Part shown: positions 12,401 to 21,396 of the stretch, piece after piece
How positions within the stretch are numbered: the first letter of the stretch is position 1
Layout of the letters: each line of letters begins with the position of its first letter
Source: Mortierella alpina
Taxonomy: Eukaryota > Mortierellomycota > Mortierellomycetes > Mortierellales > Mortierellaceae
NCBI GenBank assembly: GCA_029449245.1
Contig: JANATF010000003.1
Coordinates: 2,976,001 to 3,040,000, forward strand
Length of the DNA stretch: 64,000 nt
Direction: 5' to 3'
Program-made: the position numbers and the translations under genes
The notes under the pieces: model-generated
Database searches by the model: none
The model's input: the letters and a program-made list of their open reading frames with translations, nothing else
What the model was told of the DNA's origin: nothing

Positions 12401-13813
12401 GATGGGAAGTCGGATGAGAATGGATTAAGGGCGACTCTTTTGGACCCGGAAGATGACGACGGTTGTGAACCAGTTGACCAACAAGACGTGGATGACGATG
12501 ACTACAGTGCTATAGGTCCAGAACTCACGCTCGCGCAGACTGAGAACGATCAAGGAACGCCTGCCAATAGACTGGGGCACATGAGTCGGGAGCGACGGGA
12601 CTCAGTTGGCCGTATGGCAGCCGCGTTTGTGTCACAGCCAGGATCTTTCGCTATAAAGACTACTACCAAGGAGGCATCGACCTCAGGCACTGCGGAAACA
12701 TCTGGAAACGAGTATGAGAGAGGCAGCCTCGCGCATAGCGTACCAGCGCTCTCTTTTTCTGTCACTGAGCCATGCCTTTCTCAGAGTGGAGAACCTAGTG
12801 GTGAGGACGAAAAGGACGACAATTGTGAAGTCCCATGCCAATCGTTCTCTCTTTCGCCTTCCGTGCCGCCCTTGTTTCCGTCAGGACAGTTGCTCAGTGG
12901 ACGGAATCACAGCAGGACTGTATCGGCTTTTGCAGATCTCCAGGAGAGTTCGTCCAGATCCAGGCGCTTCACGGCCAGAGTTCAGTCAACGCAATCATTG
13001 AAAGAAAAGGCTCAACATCTGGTTGCATTCGACCCTGCAAATCATCTTATGCCTCCTTCACCCTCGCTGACGCAAAGGCCCAAGATGGACCCGTCTTCAC
13101 CAAGGTCCGCGGAAGCAAGAGATACAGTCGGTCCATTGGTCTCCTCGAATCCACCGTCACCACAACGAGCAGCGTTTGCTATCAATCGAGCCAGCCTCGG
13201 AAATCGCAGCAGTCGCTATGGCGGCAGTAAGATATTGGCTGCGCCCTTCCAGGGAGGAAACAACTACTCCATTCCTGGATTTAGTTCAGGTCGTCCTCAC
13301 TCAAGCTACAGTCATCAGCCGCCTAGCCCTGGGTCTCACCCTCAAGATCAACCGCAGTCGGCACAAGGGCTCGGATCTTCTTGGTTCAGTCTGCGTGGCC
13401 ACTCCAGAGACCCCAGTCGATCGACCATGGCAAGTTTTGGTCGCGCACCATCGTTTGCTGGGTCTCTCCCTCCCTCTCCTCATCCCTCCATGACGGAGAT
13501 TGGGAAGCGGCCTGTTCTGGAGCACCTTCGGGGGTCGACTCTCGGAGGGGAGGGGCCAGGAATGGATGCAGTCGAGCTGGAGCGAGGCGAGCGGCAATTA
13601 TACGAGTCCAGCTTACACTTGCCGCAGTACGCAGCTGCCGATTGGCCGGCCTTTGACGCGAGGTGGAGTCTTCGAGCGATACCAGCCTGGGTCCCACTCT
13701 CGAGTCTGCAAGTCGCATGGGGAGCACTCGTAATGTTGGCTGTTGCGATCTGCACCACCATTGCGTACGACTTTGTACAGCTGGCCACTGGCCATAATGT
13801 GGTCTCGGGATAG
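9404..13813 (+). CDS. AVT-type amino-acid transporter (AAAP family) with a very long C-terminal tail
   Basis: An amino acid/auxin permease family transporter, best matching vacuolar AVT proteins that exchange amino acids with protons across the vacuolar membrane. Two exons, 9404-9898 and 9989-13813, give 1,439 residues; the family is normally 450-700. A Ser-rich cytoplasmic leader of about 95 residues precedes the Aa_trans core: SFWGGTALLISNMTGPGLVT starts TM1 (the unwound GPG motif), and roughly ten further helices run to about residue 470 (ending FIIPFILYIYSKRHREKL). A Ser/Pro/Glu-rich region of about 900 residues follows that looks disordered and has many basic-Ser phosphosite-like motifs (RRVSF, RKPSF). 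A final hydrophobic segment (VAWGALVMLAVAICTTIAYDF) lies only about 15 residues before the stop. The phase 0 intron interrupts the sequence after EYFQSN. The substrate is not predictable. Confidence 0.9.
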
Positions 13814-14121
13814 TAAAGTGGGCGTACTTGTCATTTGTCCATTAGCATATCATCTTTGAGAACCCAGTTTACAATGAAAAAAAAGGTACACCTTTGTCTA
13901 TCTTTGTGAGAGAGAAAGGACGCGTATGTGTGTCTTCTGCTGGCTTGCAGGGCGATTACTCTTCAAGTGTGCACTTTTGTATATGTACCCGATGTATTGA
14001 TAGAACTAAATTCGTTTTTATATGATGCTGTTTTCCATTGTTTCCATTGTACACTATGTTCCCATCTATTCGCCCTATAACATTCTGCCTCAATTAGTTA
14101 GCAGACCCCCGCCTGATGCTT
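13814..14121. other. Convergent 3' region
   Basis: About 300 bases lie between the stop codons of two convergent genes. The sequence is AT-rich with a short A-run near 13876, consistent with two abutting 3' UTRs. No gene or other feature is visible. Confidence 0.6.
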
Positions 14122-16185
14122 TCAAAAGTTTGTGTCGACTGGTTGGTAAACATCACTCCCAGAGGAAGAACACGTCGGAGTAGGACTTGGACTTTGCAAA
14201 GGCTGATGGGTCTTCTCAACCATCCGACGATGATGCGCCTGCAGAACGTCCGAGTATTGCTTCAAAACCATGTTCTGGACCAACATCGTCGAGGGCTCCT
14301 TCAGCATGCCTGGCAGATTCGTGTGTTGTTGGTGCCAGAGTAGAATGAGCCGCAGCTCGTGGATCCACCAGGCATTGGACTTGTCGACCGTCTCCTCCCC
14401 TTGATGATGGTACGAAAACGGCATTGGGTGGTGTCCATACAGGTGTGGATAAGCGGTTTGCTGATCCCTCTGGTCTGCAACAGCAATTCTGGCCTCTTCA
14501 GCGGCCATGTCTCCAAGGATGTAATGATTGCGGTCGGTCTCTACCTTCACAAGGAACTGCATATCCGCCTCCAGAACACTGTGGGCTTCATCTGCCGTGA
14601 GGTCCGCCAAATCTGGGTTTTCAATCAAGTGCCATCGGCCCCGTGAGCGTGAATCCATCCATCCGGGAAAGAGCGAGCGGGCAGTCCACTCAAGCAAAGG
14701 AGAGGTCTTGGACCGGCGCATGGCCCAGGCTTTATGGAGATACTCGAACAGAGCACGGTGGTTACGATCATTAAAGCGATAGGGTGCGTTTCGAGGGAGT
14801 GTGGAGAGATTGTGGACATCTCTGCGCTGGCGGATAAAGGCATGCAAGGCCCAAGAGAGAAGACGCTGCTGCTCGTCGTCGAGAGAACGAAGTCGAAGGA
14901 GCAGCTCGTACACGTGTCCTCCTGGGTAGGGCTCTTCACCACCGTAGACCCACTGAGAGGCGCAGGGAATGGCTATGACAAAAAAAATGAACGTTAGTAT
15001 TCTGTGTAGAATATCGGCTTGCATCCGACCCAAGCTATTCTCAATCTTTTATGCACCTCTCATAAACTTGACGAGTTCAACTCGGAAGTAAAGGTAGGTG
15101 TTCAATGCATTTGCCTCCCGGATGGTGCAGAGTGACAGGAAACCGACCAGATCCTGCATGCTAATATGTAGCCAGTGGGCGACTTGGTCTGTCTGCAGTT
15201 GCTGGATAATGGGCGCGGTCTCCCAAGGATGGCTAGGTGACTTGAGCGGGATTGTCCAAAAGTTAAGTTGACCTTCCGGAGTACCTGGTTCTTTAGTCAT
15301 AAACACTGCTGCATGATCTGGACCCGGGGTGCGAGGCATCCAGTAGATAGTGGAAGATAACGGCGTGTTGTGGTGCTCCTTTGCATAATCAAAGCCTTGG
15401 AGCATAGATGAAATGGTGTGCTGAATCCACGCTTCAATAGCAATGGATGACAGCTGCATATACGCCAAATGAATGAATGAATTGCATGGAGGTCAGCATC
15501 ACTGGTATATGGCATGTCACAGTTGTATCGTTTGGCCCACAAGTTCATTCATTACCTTGATGTTAATTTCAGGTGGCTGGAACTCGACCAAGGTGCGCGT
15601 ACGTTCAGCACTCTTTGGATGAAGAGTCATCTCCTCAAGAGGGGCTTTCTGACCTCGAGCAGTTAGCAGCCTTCTTCGAGGGCTGCCCTGTTTCTTGCCC
15701 TTCAGTTTCGTTAGGGTAGGCCTGGAGCTGGCTTTGGGCTTGGTCTCGGCGACCCTCTTTCCTTTTGTTCGTCTTTTCTGAGGAGGTGGAGAACGCGTAT
15801 AGTCGTCTCCAGAGTCATCTTGACTAGCCTCAGGCTCTAGAAATCCTGTATCCAGACCTCCTTTGCGTTTGCTCCCCGCCAATTGTGCGAGGTGGGAAAA
15901 CTTGGCCTTGACGTCTGTTTTGTAGTTATCAGGCTGCGTTGCTGCAGATAATGTGAAAGCTCTAGAACGACTAGGCGAGGCGATGATTCTAGTTTTGGCA
16001 GCCTCGGCGAGATTGTATCTGCTGCAGCCACTCTGAGCGGGATGACTTTGGTCTCGTTGAAGTCGCGTTCTCTCTTCCTCTTGGGCGAGGGAGCAGGTGC
16101 TGGCTTCTTTGCGGATTCTTAAAAGATGAGTTCGCTCGCGAATGCGATCGGACTGACGGGTAGGATGGTGAGAGTGTGCAGCCAT
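14122..16185 (-). CDS. Unrecognised protein with basic N-terminal region
   Basis: I do not recognise this family. Exons 16185-15556, 15453-15057 and 14972-14122 give 625 residues and consistent phases. The N-terminal 200 residues are basic and polar, with nuclear-localisation-like patches (GSKRKGG, KRRTKGKR, RRRLLTARGQK). The middle and C-terminal parts look folded and helical: exon 2 reads through TIYWMPRTPGPDHAAVFM and WLHISMQDLVGFLSLC, and exon 3 through GGHVYELLLRLRSLDDEQ and WWIHELRLILLWHQQHTN. There is no signal peptide or clear membrane helix. The start at 16185 is preferred. An in-frame ATG at 16398 would add 71 residues, partly hydrophobic, that look more like leader sequence, and a TATTTAA on the minus strand near 16432 would put transcription start about there. 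The layout suggests a nuclear protein, but its role is unknown. Confidence 0.75.
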
Positions 16186-16439
16186 ATCGATAAAGTGAAA
16201 GATATTGTGATACGAAGTTTTTTTTTTGGTAGAGTGTTGTACGATTCTGCTCCAAGAAAAGGATGGGAGAAGAGAAGAGACGAGCAATGTTTTGTACAAA
16301 AAGAATGGTCCCAGCATACACACGGCTTTCACCCCTGTCCAAGGAACTACGCCAAAGCCAAGAAACATACCATGGTGATCAGTGAAATCATAAGTCAAAC
16401 CGACCCCCGATGAGTCAAGACGCGAAGCCTTAAATAAGT

Positions 16440-16850
16440 CAAGTCAAGAGCATTGCCACATCTAGGCGTATCAATGCAGTCTTGCCTTGAAGGCGGCAGT
16501 TGCACTGGATAGTCGGGCTGGTTTCCAGCTTCTTTGAAGCTGAGGAGCTTTTCCTTGTTTCAGGATCTGCTTGATGCCTTCCGTATGGGCCACTACGTGG
16601 TTTCCCACTCAGAATCCTAACCGCCTGTGAGAGCAGTAATTCGAAGGCCACTGTTTTTTTCGAAAGCCTTGAGCCAGAGTCAAGGGGGTTCTTCCTGGTC
16701 CGAGGCTGCCACATTTGCACCATTATGGAAGTAGTACAAGTTCCTCTTCGTGGCCAGCCTTTGCCTTGAAAGTGCCGTACGTCGAGTTGTCACCTGCAAT
16801 CACAGGATAATGCGTCAGTTCCAAGTCTCCCCATGACACCCGTGCCGATC
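16440..16850 (-). pseudogene. Possible decayed ankyrin-repeat fragment
   Basis: Short pieces on the minus strand, in different frames, resemble ankyrin repeats: YFHNGANVAASDQEEP (compare LLL-x-x-GA-x-V-x-A) near 16690-16740 and QGKTALIRLDVAMLL near 16450-16490. The frames are broken by stops and shifts between the pieces, and no intact exon structure could be built. It sits just upstream of the unrecognised gene ending at 14122, so it could alternatively be promoter sequence that resembles the repeat by chance. The call is tentative. Confidence 0.3.
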
Positions 16851-17785
16851 TATTGTTTTGGTGGATTCTTTTGCTTCTTTGATTTCAGCAGTGACTTGAT
16901 GAGCTCGTGAACTCTGCGGAGTAAGGCAAAGCAACGCGGGCATATACAAATCCACACTTTGCCAAACGAAATTTTTGTAGGAAAGGTGGACATGCAGTAC
17001 GACCTTCGTTATTTTTATAGAAATTGAAGAACGGCGAGTAAGGGCTACATCCTTGGCTAGGCCATTGGTCCTAGATAGGACAAAGAGGCGGGTGCTATGG
17101 CTTTAGAAAGATCGGTGAAAAAACGGCGCATTTCGCTCCTGTTCAGGGATCGATCAAAACAGGTGCCCCAGTCCAAGGCCACGCTTGGTTAAAGGAAGTT
17201 GCATATCAAAGGACAAGAAGGAAGAAGGGGTCGAAAGACCCATCGTGATTGCTTTGTGGAACACAGCTGCGCTCGCTTCTGTGAGAAAGAAGCCTTGCTT
17301 TTTTTTGAACGATGCGGAATCATAGCTCTCCACGCTGGTTCGTGTCACTTGTCTTAACTCTGCCTGCGACTATGACCCCATAATGCCAGCCAAATTCACA
17401 TTTCACGCGAATCTATCATGCCCGCGCGCACCCAATTATCGCACTAGCTTTTCGGTGTTACCCATAAACCTCTTCTGCTCGTCCTGTCTCCTTCTTTCCT
17501 AATGAAAGTGAGCGCTATTTATGGAGATCAGTCAACGCGTCAGTAGGCCTTGTGCTTGGGCAATGCTCCTACTAGAGGGTAAAGTCGGAAGCGTGTATTC
17601 TCTGCCTACCCTTGCATGACAAACCGTCCATGAGCCATCCATACGCACAAGAAAGTATAAAAGGCTGATACGGCTCACTACCATCTTTCCTACTCTCCAA
17701 CGTCAAAAGAGACAGCACAAAAAAGGAACCATTCAATCAACCCTCTCCTCGTTCTATCTTCCACTATCTTCATCGTGTCGCGAGA
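16851..17785. other. Intergenic and promoter region upstream of the first zinc-finger gene
   Basis: No gene is supported. The stretch holds scattered A- and T-runs and ends in a recognisable core promoter: TATAAAA at 17656-17662, followed by a pyrimidine- and CAA-rich leader of about 100 bases before the ATG at 17786. Confidence 0.55.
17656..17662 (+). promoter_or_regulatory. TATA box of the first zinc-finger gene
   Basis: TATAAAA lies 130 bases before the ATG at 17786, in the expected orientation, with a leader rich in C, T and A between them. Confidence 0.65.
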
Positions 17786-19234
17786 ATGATTCAAACACTT
17801 GGCGACGAGCAAACGCAGTATCCAGCTGCGGGAGGTCTTGGTGACACTACCTCCTCCACGCCTTTTTCGGGCGCTGTGCAGGATCCTCCGCAGCACCTGT
17901 CGCAGGACGGCGCGTCTGTTCTTCAAACCCCGCTTAATCTGTGCCAAGACCGGGCTGTTTTCAATGTCGACGGTCCCACGCTCTTCAGCAAAGAGATGAT
18001 CATCGACTCTAACAGTTTTCTGTACTACGGTCTTGAGCAAGGACTCTTCTGTGGCGGCCCCATACCACCTGCCCAACTAATGCCTAACCATGCTTGCCTC
18101 CTGCCTCAGCAGCATGAGCTCCAACCCTTGGCCGCGATGCCACTATTTCAGTTCGATGATTCACACCTGTTGCAGCCGATGAAGGCACTCCCAGCCACCG
18201 ATATTTCCGCTTTATCGCACGAGACTGCTGGTCTTGAGCAGCAGCTCAAGTCTTCCTTTCAACCGCTAGGACCACTCCAGTTCTATAAGAACGTCTTTGC
18301 AGAGACTATGAGCCTCGATTTTTCAAACGGCTGTAATCTTTTTCTTGAGCGCCTCTCCAGCCCAGATGGCTCGGCATCCACGGGCTCGGAACAAGGTTAC
18401 TTTGACATGATGCCAGAGGATGGGTGCACGTACTTCCCTGACTCCACTTATTCCCCGGCTATGACAGCCTATGGTGCTGAAAGCGACTTTTTGATCAAGC
18501 CATTTGACCAGTTTGGACTCACTGCAAAGCCCGAGGGACAACCGCCTTTGCCCGTAGCCATACCAGCAAGAGACCTTCATGGGTCTGCTCCTCATTTGGT
18601 ACATGAATCCTTCTCACCCTCCTCATACGCGTCCAGTTCGGCTTCGCATACGTCCTCGTTACCGGCCTTGTCGTCACCATTAAAGCAGCAATTCACCGTC
18701 TACATGTCTGATGAATCCGATGACTCTGAGGATGAGTCCAAGCCGAAGCGAAAGAAACGTGTCCGAAAAGCAATGGCAATCAAGACTTTTGCCAAGCCCA
18801 AAGGATTAAAACCAGTTTTGCGTGTAAGATATATGAGAGAGACTGTTGCATAATGAGCGGCTTCGCCTTCCTGTGCACGACCCTATCTCATATCGTTTCT
18901 CCTTCAACCAAATCCCTGACAGTGCGAGTTCCCTGGATGCAGGATCACCTGTTCGAGCATTCCTTCGCTTGCGCGCCATTTCGAGACCCACAAGTGGCGC
19001 GGAAAGTACTCTCCCGTACGTTGTGAGGCGTGTCAAAGCCCCTTGTCAAATGAGTTCTCAGTCCAAAGGCACATTATGCGCTCGCCTGTGACCACCCTCT
19101 GCCGAAGGATGCGCGTCTATAGCATCATGCGGTCTGCCACAGACGTTGAGACCACTGTGAGATTCTACCCAAAAAGAGGCCATGGCAAGAAGACCAAAAT
19201 TGTTGACCTTGCCATCAAGGAGAAATATCTGTGA
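17786..19234 (+). CDS. C2H2-type zinc-finger transcription factor (first of three)
   Basis: A probable nuclear regulator of 449 residues in two exons, 17786-18823 and 18923-19234, with a phase 0 junction. The first 300 residues are polar, Gln/Pro/Ser-rich and acidic in places, as in activation domains. An acidic-basic hinge SDESDDSEDESKPKRKKRVRK follows. Exon 2 begins exactly at the first finger: CEFPGC, 12 residues, then HFETH, a classical C-x4-C-x12-H-x3-H. The second module is atypical: CEAC, 12 residues, then H, then nine residues to a Cys instead of a second His. This finger pair broadly recalls Rpn4-like factors that drive proteasome genes, but the resemblance is only architectural. Without the splice the frame ends at 18853, before the fingers. 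The neighbouring genes at 19573 and 21397 share the atypical module. Targets are unknown. Confidence 0.82.
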
Positions 19235-19572
19235 AGACTTTGGTTTCGATATCATTTATTCTCCTTCTCACCTTGCCCACCTTTTTTTTTTTTTATCTCA
19301 CTCCATTCTATTTTTTTTGCTATTTGAAATAAAGCCGAGAATCTGACCATGCTGCGCGTGGATTTGAGCTTCACATATAGTACCCACTCACCATTGAAGG
19401 CCAAATAAGTCAACTTGGGCCTATTATGGTAAAAGTGTGGATGGGAGATTGGGAAGAGGATGCCTTTGCCCCTTCGCCTTTGGGGTAGCACAGGGCGTGG
19501 ATGTATCTGACGTTCTTCATACACTAAAGCGTGAACAAGATACCTCAAAAGACGACGCGCAGCGACTCACCA

Positions 19573-20832
19573 ATGGGCATTGAGCACAAAAGCCTTTACA
19601 GAGCTGTAAGGGCCTTTAGCAATAGTGCGCTTGTGCCGCTGTGGGTTCCTTTGAATCGGGCTTGCAGTGCATACAAAAGTACTCGTGCAGGGAGGTCTGT
19701 AAATTCCCACAACTGTACTACATATGCTACTCTTTTCTACAGACTCACGTACGGCGCCTACAGACATACATATCTCCACTCTAAAGATCTCAAGTTTTCG
19801 TCTTACGCAATGTGCGAAGCGTCCTACAGGACAAGGTTGAGCCCTAGAAGCAGCCCTTACCCTCGTCCGGGTGCAACGCGGGTCTATAGCAGCTTTAACA
19901 GGGAGTCTCGATCGCTACATGCTCCATCATCGGTTATAAAACGTGATGCTTGGATGCCTGCCATGATGGAGATCCAAACTGAACAACCCCTTCAAGATGC
20001 ATTTCCAAAAGACCCCTGGATGCCTGCAGTAATGGCCCTGGACAAAATTGGACAGCAGTTCGCATTGAAAGCACCGTGCTACCTGTACGACACTTCGAGC
20101 AGGCAATCCAACGGTTATTCTGAGCTGTTGTACCACATCCCTCCCGAGTTGGAAACACAAATGTGGGAAACCTACTTTGCGCTTCCACCACACGCTGGTG
20201 CTGCCATCTCCTCAGTTCATATAATATCTATACCCGATTGTCCAACTGAAAATTCAACCATGTGTGAGGACTCAGACCAGGCGCCTGTGTACGCAGTTGC
20301 TCTCACTCCCGAAAACAGTGGCCCCCTTCTACCACACAAGGCAGCAGAGCCACGCACCAGACGTTTCTCAGAGCGCATCCGAGCCCGCGAGCGTAGCCTG
20401 ACTAGTAAAAGGCCGGCTCCTTACCCATCACCTCAACCTGGCAAGCCCCAAGCTTCCGAGTCTTCAATTCTGGTTCGAAAGACCCGCTCACGATCCTTAA
20501 AAACCAGCTCAGGCAACCGAGCTGACACCGCTCATAGGCGCAAAAGCCATCCTTCATCAAAGAATTGCTCCTTTGACCTCGAGAAAGATGAACCGCCAAA
20601 AAGGAACGCAAGCGGAAATCAACGGCGCTTCCAGTGCGTCGCATGTGCGGAAGGGCTCAAGTACAAAACACTGCGTGGTCTCCAGCAGCACATTCTCCAT
20701 CTCACATCTCTGCGGGATTGTCTTAGTAGCGGGCTCTATGCCGAGTTCGATTTTGATGACACTCAGACCTGGAAGGTCAAAGCAATTCCGAGGGCTTGGA
20801 CTCGAGGTGCTTCTTCTGGCTCTGTGCCATAG
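19573..20832 (+). CDS. Zinc-finger-like protein with a single atypical module (second of three)
   Basis: An intronless reading frame of 419 residues if the ATG at 19573 is used; the ATG at 19810 gives 340 and is also possible. The frame upstream of 19573 starts at a GTG and is unlikely to be used. The N-terminal half is Tyr/Ser/Arg-rich and featureless. WMPAMME and WMPAVMA form an internal near-repeat about 25 residues apart. The region before the C-terminus is strongly basic (RRFSERIRARERS, RKTRSRSLK). Near the end, RFQCVACAEGLKYKTL continues through a His to LTSLRDC, giving C-x2-C-x14-H-x9-C. This resembles the second module of both neighbours. The classical C2H2 finger that precedes it in both neighbours is missing here. 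It may be a diverged or degraded paralogue; a nuclear role is inferred. Confidence 0.62.
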   Translation: MGIEHKSLYRAVRAFSNSALVPLWVPLNRACSAYKSTRAGRSVNSHNCTTYATLFYRLTYGAYRHTYLHSKDLKFSSYAMCEASYRTRLSPRSSPYPRPGATRVYSSFNRESRSLHAPSSVIKRDAWMPAMMEIQTEQPLQDAFPKDPWMPAVMALDKIGQQFALKAPCYLYDTSSRQSNGYSELLYHIPPELETQMWETYFALPPHAGAAISSVHIISIPDCPTENSTMCEDSDQAPVYAVALTPENSGPLLPHKAAEPRTRRFSERIRARERSLTSKRPAPYPSPQPGKPQASESSILVRKTRSRSLKTSSGNRADTAHRRKSHPSSKNCSFDLEKDEPPKRNASGNQRRFQCVACAEGLKYKTLRGLQQHILHLTSLRDCLSSGLYAEFDFDDTQTWKVKAIPRAWTRGASSGSVP

Positions 20833-21396
20833 ATCCCGTGTTTCTCCTGGTTCCGCGAGATCAGCGCAGCGCAGCAAAAGGAAAATAAAATAGAATCGCT
20901 TATCCTCCCACGGCTTCTCCCCTCTATCTTTTGAGAAATGAAGATGGGGAGAAGGTACGGAAAAATCGCCTAGGAGCAAAACCCCGGATGTATTCATCTC
21001 CGATTATTTTAGAGTCCTACAACGATGGTAAAGCCCTTTAGCATCCTTCTTCCATCTCTTCCCCTTTTCATTCACCCCCATGCAGAAATAGTGAGCACCT
21101 ATTTTTCTTCCCCATCTCACATTCAAACTCCCTATCAAACGACGCCCAAGCCAGTTCCCATTCAAAACTCCTTGCTTTCATTGTGCATGTATTAATACAT
21201 AAAAAGAGATATTTACACGGGTTTATTTTTTTTTTAACATGGCAAGCTGGCAACAAGAACAAGAACATCGAAATAAAGCAAAGCAAAGATTTTCGTTATG
21301 AGGTAAGGGAGGGGTATACACAAGTCAAACAGTAGTTATGGGGTAAAAAGGCGGGGTATATGCTTATGCTGCGGGTGAACCAAAAAGGTGGTGTGC
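20833..21396. other. Convergent intergenic region between second and third zinc-finger genes
   Basis: About 560 bases between two convergent genes with no supported gene. The stretch is T- and A-rich with a T-run near 21226-21235 and looks like paired 3' UTRs. Confidence 0.55.

Noticed and set aside
19531-19572. Extension of the middle zinc-finger gene to a GTG start
   Set aside because: Eukaryotic initiation at GTG is unlikely, and an ATG follows in frame at 19573.
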